DNA of 64,000 nt from Longibacter salinarum (GCF_002554795.1 NZ_PDEQ01000005.1:248001-312000), one strand, 5' to 3'. Positions 1 to 8,829 are shown, counted from the first letter of the stretch. Notes: a model not told the origin generated them from the letters alone. A program made the numbers and translations.

Positions 1-71
1 TCCGACGCCAGCGCCTCTCGGATAAGCTCCGACTGCGTCTCGTAGCGTTCCTCCTCGCTCCACTTCTCCAT
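1..71 (-). CDS. Partial N-terminus, possibly ribbon-helix-helix antitoxin
   Basis: Only the first 23 codons are inside the window; the gene runs off the left edge. The visible peptide starts MEKWSEEERYETQSELIREA. The stretch YETQSELIREAL resembles the helix of ribbon-helix-helix (CopG/ParD-like) antitoxins, where a SEhIREAL motif is common. The match is short, so the family is a guess. The start is the ATG read from base 71. Confidence 0.35.
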   Translation of the reverse strand, partial: MEKWSEEERYETQSELIREALAS

Positions 72-808
72 AGTTCGATGCTATTGACTGGATGAGAGAT
101 CGCGTCCGAGTGGTTTATGGCAGCGTCGGCGCATAGTAAGGAAATAGCAGGTCAGCGCACGTGATCGCACAATCCACCCGAGGCGTACGCATTGTCCCTA
201 CCGTCGCATGGCCGTGCGACGGTAGGGAGGTCACATCGACCGGTCTGCTGCGTTCATCTCCAACCGGCGAAGCCAACATTTGCATCAACCAGAAAGTAGA
301 CTGCCGATTGCTGCAAAGACAAGAAGTGCGGGAGACTCGCTCAAGCACAAGATCACGTATGGACGAGAGAGGACGACCAGAAATAAACCTGCTGGGCCAA
401 CTCACACGGAAAAGAGATGGCTATTGGCTGATCTGTAAGCAGTGCGTGTCGCAGCAATCACTCCGCTTCTCCGGGTAGCACAAGCTCATCTAGCGAAACA
501 GAAGACGGACCCGATCGCCGTTTGACCCGGCCTGTCTCGCGCTCGCCACATTGTAGCCAACAGCCGGCAGACTATATTACAACCGAATGAACTAATGTAT
601 AGTTTACCTTCTTATGTCGTACAATAACAAGTACAACAACCCCACCTACTGAACCTCGGCATAGAAACGGGAGACGCTTCCCTCTGTCTTCTGCTATCTT
701 TCCTGGCAGACGGTCCCGCGCGGTGTGCACATCCCGGCGGATCCATTGTTCAGCGAACGCACCGGCCCGCACCAAAGGCTCTCTTCGCTCCAATCTGATT
801 TGCGCTTC
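72..808. other. Long intergenic region with one hairpin and no convincing gene
   Basis: I see no supportable gene here. It contains the perfect hairpin at 196-227. On the minus strand around 255-310 the frame reads YFLVDANVGFAGW and then stops; this faintly recalls a PIN-domain beta strand (a possible gene remnant) but is too short to call. The last 100 bases precede the beta-lactamase-like gene and presumably hold its promoter. Confidence 0.4.
196..227. repeat. GTCGCAC hairpin, copy 1
   Basis: Perfect inverted repeat with 13-bp arms, CCCTACCGTCGCA and TGCGACGGTAGGG, and a 6-base loop TGGCCG. The core reappears at 3778-3807 and 16891-16914, so this is a dispersed palindromic element, not a gene-specific terminator. 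There is no U-tract. Confidence 0.75.
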
Positions 809-2269
809 ATGTCCATTTTTTGCGCTCCCGCACGTGCTGCCCGTTCGATGGCTCTCCTGTGGATGCTCCTTCTTCCATTCTCGTCCGTTGCCCAGACCCA
901 GACGATGACGCCGTCCTCGGAGAGTCGCCTTCTGATCGAACAGGCGTCGAAAGTAGCCAACCTCTTCAGCGACAACCCCAGAGAGAGACTTCGGGAAACG
1001 CTCGGAGAGCCGGAACCGGACGTTCCGGATGCAGACGCGGACAGCTATCGTCGACTGTTTTCTCCCGGCTTCCTGGCCAACGTTTCTAGCGTTCAGTTGA
1101 CGACTATCTTTACAGAGTACCACCAAAAGTATGGCGTTGTCGACGACGTCCAGCTCCGACGCGCCGAAAATACGACGACCGGATCCTTCTACTTTGTGTT
1201 CAGTGAGGGATTTCGCATTCCGGTCAGGACGTTGAGCATCGAGTCGCGTCCTCCTCACCGGATTACGGGACTGTTTTTCGGACCTGCCGAGCCCGTTCAG
1301 CGAGCGTCGTCTCTCGATGAGATCACCGACCGGTTTGCAGAGCTACCTGGCCACGCCTCGTTTGTCGTGGCCCGAACTGATTCAGCAGGTCGTTCGAGCG
1401 TCCGCCTGGAGGAGGAGACACAGGATGACGGCGCGTTGAGCATGATTGCCTCATACCAGGAGAAAAACTCGCTGGCCATCGGATCTGCTTTCAAATTGTA
1501 CGTGCTCGGCGCGCTGACGGCGGACATTGAGGCGGGCCGCCGGTCGTGGGACGACGTAATCATGTTGACCGAAGATGCACGGTCGTTCCCTTCCGGATTT
1601 CTGCACACGTGGCCTGGCGGCTCTCCGCTCACGCTCCGCACACTTGCCACCCTCATGATCTCGCAGAGCGACAACACAGCCACGGACGCCCTTATCCGAG
1701 AACTCGGGCGACGCGCCGTTGAGGAGATGCTTGAGCCAATGGGCCATGCATCGCCGGGCCAAAACACTCCGTTTCTCACGACGCGGGAGTTCTTCGCGCT
1801 GAAGCACGACTCGACGCAGGCCGACGCGTACGCTGCCGCTGCCGTCGAGCAAAAACGCCAGATGCTCGACGGCGAGATCGCGCAAATGAGTCATGAGGAC
1901 ATCTCCATCCAGTTTGCGAGCCCCAACCGAATCGACACGGTCGAGTGGTTCGCTTCCGGCGCCGACCTCGCGCGGGCTCTTGCCTGGTTCACGAGGGACA
2001 CCGACGCCCGCACGGTCGCACGCGAGATCCTCTCGGTAAACGAGGGCGTGGACTTCGAGAACGACTGGACATACGTCGGCTTCAAGGGCGGCTCCGAGCC
2101 CGGCGTGATGAGCGCAAACGTTCTCCTCCGCTCCCCGAACGGCCCATGGTACACCCTCAGCGTGGTGCAAAACAACGCGGAGGCCGACATCGACCCGTCC
2201 TCCCTCTTTAGCCTCGCAAAACAGGCTGCTCAGCTTGTCTTCGAAGCGTCAACCGACCGCAAAGACTGA
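809..2269 (+). CDS. Secreted class A beta-lactamase-like serine hydrolase
   Basis: Predicted exported serine hydrolase of 486 residues. An N-terminal hydrophobic segment ending SSVAQT looks like a signal peptide; the ATG at 848 is an alternative start. The C-terminal half carries the three class A signatures in order: SAFK (S-x-x-K) at about residue 226, SDN at about 287, and KGG at about 426 in place of KTG. About 150 residues precede the catalytic domain and look like the small alpha/beta N-terminal domain seen in ORF12-type (clavulanate cluster) esterase/beta-lactamase-fold proteins. KGG instead of KTG and the extra domain make a true beta-lactamase activity uncertain; esterase or D,D-peptidase activity is equally possible. 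A short hairpin follows the stop. Confidence 0.85.
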   Translation: MSIFCAPARAARSMALLWMLLLPFSSVAQTQTMTPSSESRLLIEQASKVANLFSDNPRERLRETLGEPEPDVPDADADSYRRLFSPGFLANVSSVQLTTIFTEYHQKYGVVDDVQLRRAENTTTGSFYFVFSEGFRIPVRTLSIESRPPHRITGLFFGPAEPVQRASSLDEITDRFAELPGHASFVVARTDSAGRSSVRLEEETQDDGALSMIASYQEKNSLAIGSAFKLYVLGALTADIEAGRRSWDDVIMLTEDARSFPSGFLHTWPGGSPLTLRTLATLMISQSDNTATDALIRELGRRAVEEMLEPMGHASPGQNTPFLTTREFFALKHDSTQADAYAAAAVEQKRQMLDGEIAQMSHEDISIQFASPNRIDTVEWFASGADLARALAWFTRDTDARTVAREILSVNEGVDFENDWTYVGFKGGSEPGVMSANVLLRSPNGPWYTLSVVQNNAEADIDPSSLFSLAKQAAQLVFEASTDRKD

Positions 2270-2285
2270 CCGCCTTCGCAGGCGG
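2270..2285. terminator. Short bidirectional hairpin between convergent genes
   Basis: CCGCCT-TCGC-AGGCGG stem-loop immediately after the hydrolase stop, in the 49-bp gap between two convergent genes. The position suits a shared terminator, but the stem is only 6 bp and has no clear T-run. Confidence 0.35.
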
Positions 2286-2318
2286 CCTCCATTCTGAAAG
2301 AACGGTCTCTCCCGGAGA

Positions 2319-3458
2319 TTACTCGACGGCCTGAAGATAGCGACTGGAGGCGAAGTAGAGCCGACCGTCGCGAATGATCGCTGTCGAGCGGACGCCGTCT
2401 TCTACAGCAACCTTCCCGATCTGCTTGCGCGTCTCTGCGTCCACGGCATAGAGGCCGCCGGCTCCCCCAACGTAGAGGACCCCACCCGAACTGGCGAGGG
2501 CCGTGACGTACGGTTCGACATCAAATTCTGCCTGCCACAGTTGCTGGCCGGTGTCGGCCTGAAGCGCAGACAGACACGTGCCAGCGTCGCAGGACGTCCG
2601 GTAATACAACACGCCGTCGTACAGGGTCGGAGAACGATGAATCGCCCCCGAAAGGGAGGCCTGCCATTGCTCCTCCCCGGTACTCTCATCGAATGCATAC
2701 AGGCGCCCCTCCATGTTTGCCGCGTAAACAGTTCCCTGGGAAACCACCGGAGAGCCGATCGGGCGCGTCTCAACGTCTGGATGCACGCTCCACGTTACGT
2801 CGCCCGAGTCTAGGCTCAGGGCAAAAAGCTCCGCGTCGCCATTCATCACGTAGAGCCGCCCGTTGGCGAGAGCCGGCGCATGCTTGACCTGGCTCCCCGC
2901 GTCGAATCGCCACTGTTCCTCCCCGGTGGCGTGATCCAGCGCGTACACGTGGCCGTCGAGATCTCCAAACAGGACGATGTCACCATGGACAATGGGATCG
3001 CCGCTAGCGAGTCCCTCTTCATATCGCCACATCTCCTCCTGCGTCTCCACGTTCACGGCATACAACGTGCCGCCGCTCCCGAAGAAGACAATGCTATCGG
3101 CGAGGGCGGGTGCATGCTCAATGCTGGCCTGCGTGTCGAACGCCCATTTCTGCTCCCCCGTCGATCGATCCACCGCGTAGAGGTGGCCGTCGTAACTTCC
3201 GACATACACCACGCTGTCGCCAATCGCTGGGGCCGACTCAATACGTCCGTAGTCGTCCCCCGAGCGTCCCGGCGCCTGAAATGTCCACACCGAGGTGTTC
3301 AACGTGGGAGCTGCGCCAGGATACGCCCCCGTTCGCTTCAGGTCATTGTCTGTAATCGTCGGGGTGACGGTACCCGAACTGCACCCGGCGAAAAGCAATC
3401 CGACGGCGAGTACGACGAGCAAACGCCCGCTGACGAGAATGCGAATTGGTGATATCAT
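2319..3458 (-). CDS. Outer-surface lipoprotein with PQQ-type beta-propeller
   Basis: A 379-residue protein with a lipoprotein signal (LLFAGC, Cys at about residue 25) followed by about seven tandem propeller blades, each closing with a motif such as LYAVDRSTGEQKW, VYALDHATGEEQW or LYAFDESTGEEQW. This is the PQQ-like/BamB-like WD propeller architecture. Such propellers usually scaffold protein contacts (as BamB does in outer-membrane protein assembly) and not all bind PQQ; no genes for a PQQ dehydrogenase or for Bam are adjacent. The start at the ATG read from 3458 is chosen because it puts the signal peptide at the N-terminus; the open frame extends further upstream without any signal-like sequence. 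Confidence 0.85.
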   Translation of the reverse strand: MISPIRILVSGRLLVVLAVGLLFAGCSSGTVTPTITDNDLKRTGAYPGAAPTLNTSVWTFQAPGRSGDDYGRIESAPAIGDSVVYVGSYDGHLYAVDRSTGEQKWAFDTQASIEHAPALADSIVFFGSGGTLYAVNVETQEEMWRYEEGLASGDPIVHGDIVLFGDLDGHVYALDHATGEEQWRFDAGSQVKHAPALANGRLYVMNGDAELFALSLDSGDVTWSVHPDVETRPIGSPVVSQGTVYAANMEGRLYAFDESTGEEQWQASLSGAIHRSPTLYDGVLYYRTSCDAGTCLSALQADTGQQLWQAEFDVEPYVTALASSGGVLYVGGAGGLYAVDAETRKQIGKVAVEDGVRSTAIIRDGRLYFASSRYLQAVE

Positions 3459-4070
3459 CGTTCTGGAATAGACGTGACAACCATAGCGAGCGTCGCAGTG
3501 TGGCAACCGGACGTGTGGGAAAGACTGCAGACCGTAAGACGGTGAAGCGAGCAGGGACGCGGTACCGACGTGCGAGGGACACTCGACAACACTCCGACTG
3601 GGCTGCACAATCAATGGTAATAAAACGTTGTGCGATTTGTAAACAAATGGCACCGCTGATGAGGCAATGGAGCGCGAATGCTCGTTTCGGCGAGCCGTCC
3701 TGGCAAGAACAGCCCCCTCCATCCCCGCCGCGGATGGTCTGCTGAGGTCCGGGGCGGTCGCGCTGACGCAATTCAGGCTACCGTCGCGCGGCCGTGCGAC
3801 GGTAGGGTCGCGCTTCATGTCAGGACAGAATCGCGAGGCTCATGACTGAAGTCGTCCAGATCAGGGACATGGATCAGGCCATGCTGAAGCACGCGGACCA
3901 AATGCATGTTCATATTTGACCGGGGTGTCCATCCAGACCGTTACGCACGATGTTCACCTCTGCATTCACTCAATCCTTCATGTCCCATAACGCCTCTGTC
4001 GGCGTTCGATCATCGGACGAGGTGAAGGCGAACCAGAAAAGCACTTAGTATAGGCGCGTCCGCAGATCCT
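3459..4070. other. Intergenic region with a repeat hairpin
   Basis: About 610 bp between two minus-strand units. It holds the second copy of the GTCGCAC hairpin. A 25-codon plus-strand frame starting at 3843 (MTEVVQIRDMDQ...) may be a gene fragment but has no recognisable family. Nothing else is supportable. Confidence 0.4.
3778..3807. repeat. GTCGCAC hairpin, copy 2
   Basis: Arms CTACCGTCGC and GCGACGGTAG around a GC-rich centre, followed by GG. Same core and same flanking CTA/TAG as copy 1 (196-227), with a slightly different centre. Confidence 0.7.
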
Positions 4071-4912
4071 TCAATGAAATAAAGCTTGGCTGTGTCGGCA
4101 AAAACGATCGCGCCGCGAGGGGAAAATACGCCGCCTGAAGACCCAGAGCCATGCCGCAAGCACGATCAGGATGGAGCCTCCATGCACGGGCCAGCGCCAC
4201 CAGCCATGGACAACATCCCGGCGCCCACTGAATTGATCGGGTGAAAACCGAGGGGACGCTAATTTTGACCAGACCAAAAAGGCATCGCCCATAGGTAACC
4301 GCCCGCCCAGATAGCGCTTTTCTCCCTGAAATGTCAAAGGAAGGCCGAACGCCTCGATGGTCTGCTCAAGGGCATGCGCAAACATCCTGTCGCCGTAAAT
4401 CTGCGCCGTCCCGAGGCCGACAATCGTAGCCGACGCCCCCATATCCAGCACCACCGGTCCAGAGTCCACATCTCCCGTTCCGGTCGTCCCGCGCGGGTAT
4501 TCACGCACGCCGGGCAGCCCGCCGCGCATCGTCAAAAACTGTCGGCGAAACCGGCGGTAATGCTGTTTCGCAACAGTCGAATCGATCTCCCTCAACAGCC
4601 GCAGCATAAGGACCTGCGACGACCCTCGCGCCCCTTCCACGACCGTTCCCGCCAAATACGATGTGGAATCAGGCCCATTGCCGGATCGAGTCGGCGTCTC
4701 ACATCCGAGAGCCATCGGCTCACGACCGCTGCGTATTCCGAGGGGTACATTCGGTCATGAAGATGAAGAGCTGAGATCGCCACCATGGCATCGGCGGGCC
4801 ACGCCGCGCGACGATAGGACGGAAGAAATGGCGTGTCCTGATTGCGAAACGCCTCGGCAATCTCCCGGCCGTTCTTCTTGAACCGGTGGACCTGAACCGA
4901 ATTGCGCCGGTC
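4071..4912 (-). pseudogene. Frameshifted, 5'-truncated gene of a membrane-anchored protein
   Basis: Two minus-strand frames join into one protein. The upstream frame (about 4912-4668) reads ...NGREIAEAFRNQDTPFLPSY...AMVAISALHLHDRMYPSEYA...DPAMGLIPH. The downstream frame (about 4668-4071) continues TSYLAGTVVEGARGSSQ...GVREYPRG...DVDSGPV and ends with a membrane segment near ILIVLAAWLWVF. A one-base indel near 4666-4670 separates them. I recognise the concatenated pattern as one conserved bacterial protein type of unknown function but cannot name it. The 5' part is missing: its place is taken by the start of a nucleotidyltransferase, so the locus is a deletion junction as well as a frameshift. 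Confidence 0.6.
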
Positions 4913-5036
4913 CCGTCGTTCGAGGATATCCGTGGTACCCCACTGCATAGCCCCCAACGACAAGGTATCTAACTCCGTGTTCGCTCAACAACCTCAAAAA
5001 CTCTCGAAAGTCGCTCGGAAGCCGGATCGTAGTCAT
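4755..5036 (-). pseudogene. Truncated nucleotidyltransferase (MNT/AbiEii-like)
   Basis: The first 42 residues (FREFLRLLSEHGVRYLVVGG and then YAVGYHGYPRTTG) are the classic start of a minimal nucleotidyltransferase, including the GG-Y motif ahead of the catalytic D-x-D. After the TTG at about 4911 the match stops, the D-x-D metal site never appears, and the sequence becomes the neighbouring decayed gene read in another frame, so the enzyme must be dead. It overlaps the 3' end of the upstream small gene by 68 bp, an arrangement typical of this gene pair. Confidence 0.6.
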
Positions 5037-5178
5037 AATTGAGTTGACGCATCAGTTCAATGGCGGCGAGTCGCTCTTCCGGCGAACAGGATTGCCAGTA
5101 TGCACGATCATCCGACTGCTCCGAGAGCGAGGTGACGGAAAAAGCTGACTTGTTCAGTTGAAACGACTCCTCTTCCAT
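4969..5178 (-). CDS. Small partner protein of a nucleotidyltransferase
   Basis: A 69-residue protein with the pattern FSVTSLSEQSDDRAYWQSCS, then PEERLAAIELMRQL and YDPASERLSRVFEVVER. This small family is habitually encoded just upstream of nucleotidyltransferases of the minimal toxin/antitoxin-like type. It appears intact, while its partner downstream is truncated, so it is probably an orphan. Its function is not established; a regulatory or antitoxin role is inferred from the pairing only. Confidence 0.65.
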   Translation of the reverse strand: MEEESFQLNKSAFSVTSLSEQSDDRAYWQSCSPEERLAAIELMRQLNYDYDPASERLSRVFEVVERTRS

Positions 5179-5478
5179 GGGGAATATTTTTTTGACGTGG
5201 AAGCATTGCGCCTTCCCTTACCTCCCTACGCCCGCGAGGCTCCCGAAGAAACATCCCAGAGGACCTAAATTCCATTTTTTGAGACGCATTCCCTCTCGCC
5301 TATCCTTACCATGTAGATAGTCATATTCGCATCGTTCTTCTGCAGGCCCTCCTAGCCTGCTGTAGATGCCGGACGGGGGGGTTCGGTCCCAACTCTGTCG
5401 GTGCAAGCGGCGACCAAGACACTGGGGGCAATGAAATACAGAGCGCCACTTGGCGTGTCGTACATGCTGGGAGCTTGC
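5179..5478. other. Short intergenic stretch, nothing recognised
   Basis: About 300 bp between two minus-strand genes. An A/T-rich run (AATATTTTTTTGA near 5185) just upstream of the small partner gene could be part of its promoter. No other structure is visible. Confidence 0.3.
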
Positions 5479-6165
5479 CTATGCCGACGGATCTGCCCTG
5501 TTTGCCGAGGCAGTGACCGGTTTCGTCCGGTAAAACAAGACAGCCAGCAGCGCCGCGACGACCAGGAAGACGCCGAGGTAGCCGACGATCCCGATGTTGC
5601 GCAGGCTCATGTCGCCCGTGACCACGCCACTCAGTCCAGCGAGGGCGAGCACGCCGCTCACGATCATCAGCACGCGGATGGAGGTGGCCAGGCGGCTGCC
5701 GCTGAATACCGGCGCAGCGAAGAGCATCGACAGCGCGAAGAAGACATCCCACGCCAGGATGTCGAGGGCGTAGGCGACGGATGGCCACTCGAAGCTCGCG
5801 AACAGGGAGAGCTGCGACAGCTCTGCAAACTCCGGCTGGCGACTCAGGGTCAAGATGACGAAGTGGACCGAGGAGGTCACCCCGGCCAGTATAGCCATAA
5901 AGACGACCGACGTAAGACTCATCGTCTTCGCCCGCGGCGGCGCCCACGCATGCACCACGACCATGAGAGCCACCATCGCCGGCATCATCGCGAGGATCAA
6001 CACCTCGAGCACGGTGAACATCGGCTCGCCGATGGGCTGCTCCGGGGATTCGAGCGAGAGGAACCCGAGGACGAGCGTCACGGCGTAGGCCAGCTGCAGA
6101 ACCACCACGCTCACGGCCGAGGCAATTCCCAGCCGACGCGCTGTTGCCGTAAAGTCGGGAGTCAT
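5479..6165 (-). CDS. Integral membrane protein of unknown function
   Basis: A 228-residue protein with about six hydrophobic spans (near residues 14-36, 50-72, 82-105, 130-152, 162-182 and 193-212). There are no catalytic or ligand motifs that I recognise. The overall look matches conserved bacterial proteins described only as hypothetical membrane proteins. It stands alone on the minus strand, with a convergent or unrelated neighbour on each side. Confidence 0.6.
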   Translation of the reverse strand: MTPDFTATARRLGIASAVSVVVLQLAYAVTLVLGFLSLESPEQPIGEPMFTVLEVLILAMMPAMVALMVVVHAWAPPRAKTMSLTSVVFMAILAGVTSSVHFVILTLSRQPEFAELSQLSLFASFEWPSVAYALDILAWDVFFALSMLFAAPVFSGSRLATSIRVLMIVSGVLALAGLSGVVTGDMSLRNIGIVGYLGVFLVVAALLAVLFYRTKPVTASANRADPSA

Positions 6166-6224
6166 GTCGATCTCCAGATCGGGTCGAGGGGCAAGACAGG
6201 AGGCCTTTCCGCCACAGAACAGGC

Positions 6225-6552
6225 TTATGCCACCACAGAAACGATCTGTCCGTTTTCTGCTTCGCGCACGGCGTCTACAATCACAGGTACCAGTGGCAGA
6301 AGCGTCTCGGATTCGTTCGTCGGCGCGGAGATCGTCACAACGGCGAGATCGTATTCGCCGGGATTCTGCTGGTACTCAATACACTGATCCATCGTAAGCA
6401 GTACATCGAACTCCTCCTGCGCACGATTGAGCAACTCTCCATTCTTGATACCTGCCCATCCACGTTTAGGAACCGTCACCACGTCAACGCCTTGCTCTAT
6501 GAAACGCCACTTGAGCTTGCGGCGGAATGTTCTCGTCGAAAAGAACCGTCAT
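6225..6552 (-). pseudogene. DUF5615 PIN-like toxin, broken by a one-base insertion
   Basis: Read from the ATG at 6552 the protein begins MTVLFDENIPP and then goes out of frame at a GCCGCAAGC run near 6519-6523. Skipping one base restores KLKWRFIEQGVDVVTVPKRG and the rest (WAGIKNGELL...FDVLLTMDQCIEYQQN), a textbook DUF5615 protein: D7 at the N-terminal strand, the GWAGIKNGELL segment and LTMDQ. The total of 328 bases is 109 codons plus one base, which fits a single insertion. Its ATG overlaps the stop of the upstream DUF433 gene (ATGA), the usual coupled antitoxin-toxin layout. Confidence 0.8.
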
Positions 6553-6779
6553 GTGGCAGGCGGTGGCGGCTCTTCGGCAAGAACGGACTCTTCCGCGAGC
6601 TGCAAAAACGCTTCCGCCTGCTCGCGCTCGACGCTCGGAAAGTCATCGAGAAACTCGTCGATACGCTTTCCATGGCGGAGATGCTGAATAAGCGAGTCGA
6701 CCGGGACGCGCGTCCCCGTAAAAACAGGGGTCCCGCCCAAGATCTCTGGGTCTCGATGGAAAACGTCTTCGCGTTTCAT
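6549..6779 (-). CDS. DUF433 (VapB45-like) antitoxin
   Basis: A 76-residue protein with the DUF433 core FHRDPEILGGTPVFTGTRVP followed by VDSLIQHLRHGKRIDEFLDDFP. This family has a small winged-helix fold and acts as the antitoxin or DNA-binding partner of DUF5615/PIN-like toxins. The start MKRED (6779) is preferred over an upstream ATG because an AGGA lies 8 bases upstream and family members begin here. It is followed by the frameshifted DUF5615 gene with an ATGA overlap, so the antitoxin is probably a survivor of a dead module. Confidence 0.85.
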   Translation of the reverse strand: MKREDVFHRDPEILGGTPVFTGTRVPVDSLIQHLRHGKRIDEFLDDFPSVEREQAEAFLQLAEESVLAEEPPPPAT

Positions 6780-6914
6780 CGCATGTCCTGCAGGATGAGG
6801 AAAAGGCATGAGGCACGGATAAAGATCTGACGTGCCCTGCCTGTCGATGATTCGAAACGCTCGGACCTAGAGCCGAACGGTTATCTCGTTCAGCAACGTT
6901 CGCCTCGCCCTCCA

Positions 6915-7027
6915 TCAAGCACACGGGAAATCACGTTGGATCAAACGATACTCGACCTCTGCGGCGGCGAAGGCAGACAGCATGTCGCGATAATCGGGAT
7001 TCAGCACGGGACTCGTTGCTGGAGGAA
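6915..7027 (-). pseudogene. Nucleotidyltransferase stub
   Basis: The minus frame reads SPVLNPDYRDMLSAFAAAEV followed by EYRLIQ and stops. NPDYRDMLSAF..A.VEY is the characteristic opening of a second nucleotidyltransferase subfamily (normally continuing with a LhVGAYA segment). Only this opening remains, with no start codon and no catalytic part. Confidence 0.5.
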
Positions 7028-7043
7028 TGTGCTTCGTTGTAGG

Positions 7044-7243
7044 AGCCTGCTTCTTTAAACGCCCAGGCTTGCTGGGTCAACGGTCACACCGTCTGAATGC
7101 GTTCCGCTGGCGAATGCGTTCGAACATCGTCGTTCGACCGCTGCTCCGCAACGTCTCGCACGGTTATCTCGCGACGCTTCATGGCAGCCTACGATTCGTT
7201 GTGAAAATCAACGACACGTCCCAATCCATCCGCCAAACAGGTT
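7044..7243. repeat. Probable diverged copy of the 200-bp TIR element
   Basis: The right end at 7226-7243 is CCATCCGCCAAACAGGTT, identical to the right end of the tandem array at 18379-18396. Exactly 200 bp to its left, AGCCTGCTTC resembles the left end AACCTGTTTG. The interior is not obviously alike, so only the ends support the call. Short reading frames inside (for example MPETEQEYRVRWH at about 7333-7247 on the minus strand, just outside) are not convincing genes. Confidence 0.45.
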
Positions 7244-7392
7244 ATTCAAACCGGTAGTCCCAGAAAAAGATCAAGGACCGCAGCCTGCTCGGGGTGCCAA
7301 CGGACTCGATACTCCTGCTCCGTTTCCGGCATCGTGAACCGCAAGTGTCCTCTCGGGCGCCTTCGGGTCCAGGATGATGCGATCATGCCGCC

Positions 7393-8829
7393 TCATTCCG
7401 AAGAGGCCTCATGCTGCGTCACTTCCCGAACCCAGTCGCTCAGTTGGGCCAGCACCTCCGGCGCGATCGTTGTTTCGCTCACCGCGTCGTCGCTGGACCG
7501 TGCCGCTTCGACCGGTCGAAGAAAGTGGTTTAGGCCCTCGACGGTTCGAACCGAGATAGTATCGGACGGGCTTTCTACGAGGGCGGCGCGCATCGGGCCG
7601 GCGTTTTGCCGAGGGAGCACACCCAGGTCCTGGCCTCCGAAGAAAACGAGAATGGGCACGTTCACCTGCCGGAGCGCCGGACGCGGATCGTAGCGGGTAA
7701 GGTCCCTGAACCACGGGTGCGTATTGGCTTCCACTTTTAGTTGCAATCGGTCATCTCCGCCCTCTTTTTCTCCCAGAATAGTCCGAAGCTGTTCAGCAAC
7801 ATCCGCGGAGTCTCGGTCGGAACGAAGAATATCGAACACCCGGCGCGACTGGTCATGGATCGAATCGACCTCGACCGCCGACGCTCCCGTGGCGTCGGCG
7901 AGCCGCGCGTTCTGCCCAACGAGGACCTCGTAGCCGGTCACGCTCGGCGGTGCAAGCAAGGCGAGGAAAGCTACCTCCTCGAATTGATTGTGGACCCAGG
8001 GCGCAATCATCCCGCCCATGCTGTGTCCGATCAGACCAACCTTCGTTGCATCAACGCCCGGCTGTTCTTTCAAGAAGCTCAGCGCTGACGCCGCGTCTCG
8101 GGCCAGATCTTCAAGGTCCGCCGCGTGAAGATGTCCACCCGACTCGCCCGCACCGCGCATATCGTACCGTAGAACGGCAAAGCCCCGGCGGGTCAGGTGG
8201 TCGGCGAGAACGTGGAAAAATTTAAGTCCACGATGCTCGTAGTCACGATCATTTCTTCCTGTCCCGTGCAGAAGCACGACGGCAGGATGCGGTCCGTCCT
8301 CGTCCGGCCTGGAAAGGGTTCCTGCGAGTTCCACCCCGCCCGCGTCACTTTTGAATTTGACCTCCTCGGTGCGATAGGGGTACGTCTTATCGGGATGCTG
8401 GGGACGCGATGAAGTCGTCGATGCCGCCTCACCGGCACCACCCTTCTCGATCGGTGTCAACGTGAGGGTCGCCGAGCGATCGCCCTGAGTCCACGTGCCC
8501 TGGATGACCTGCTCTTCAAGCGACACAGCACCGTGAAACCGGGCACCCATCTGATCAGACTGCAGAAAGAGACTGTCGCCCCGGAGACGCGTCTTGGAGA
8601 ATGGCGCTCCCATCTGGTCGGCACGGTCGGCCAGAAAGCCGACCAGCGACCCGTTTGCACTGCGCTCTAACCTGATCACCGGGCGAAAGTACGCCTCCTC
8701 CGCCGACCAGGCGCCTGCGATTGTAGAATCGGACCGCGCCTCCTGTGATGATGCAGGAGTGGCAGCTATGAGGAAGAGACCTGCGACAAAAAGAAAGAGC
8801 CGCTGTGAGAATGGAAAAGTCGTGCGCAT
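7393..8829 (-). CDS. Exported alpha/beta hydrolase
   Basis: A 478-residue protein with a signal peptide (LFLFVAGLFLIAATPASSQ). A lipocalin-like or beta-rich first third (about residues 30-125) is followed by an alpha/beta hydrolase domain. The motifs are VVLLHGTGRND (oxyanion loop), GLIGHSMGG (nucleophile elbow, Ser), VFFGGQDLGV (acid) and GLNHF (His). It belongs to the serine-aminopeptidase/dienelactone-hydrolase-like COG1073 group; the substrate cannot be read from sequence. The ATG at 8829 is chosen because it places the signal peptide at the N-terminus. Neighbours are unrelated. Confidence 0.85.
   Translation of the reverse strand: MRTTFPFSQRLFLFVAGLFLIAATPASSQEARSDSTIAGAWSAEEAYFRPVIRLERSANGSLVGFLADRADQMGAPFSKTRLRGDSLFLQSDQMGARFHGAVSLEEQVIQGTWTQGDRSATLTLTPIEKGGAGEAASTTSSRPQHPDKTYPYRTEEVKFKSDAGGVELAGTLSRPDEDGPHPAVVLLHGTGRNDRDYEHRGLKFFHVLADHLTRRGFAVLRYDMRGAGESGGHLHAADLEDLARDAASALSFLKEQPGVDATKVGLIGHSMGGMIAPWVHNQFEEVAFLALLAPPSVTGYEVLVGQNARLADATGASAVEVDSIHDQSRRVFDILRSDRDSADVAEQLRTILGEKEGGDDRLQLKVEANTHPWFRDLTRYDPRPALRQVNVPILVFFGGQDLGVLPRQNAGPMRAALVESPSDTISVRTVEGLNHFLRPVEAARSSDDAVSETTIAPEVLAQLSDWVREVTQHEASSE

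Noticed and set aside
161-478. 105-codon plus-strand frame in the first intergenic region
   Set aside because: Crosses the hairpin repeat, has no family resemblance and no coding-like composition.
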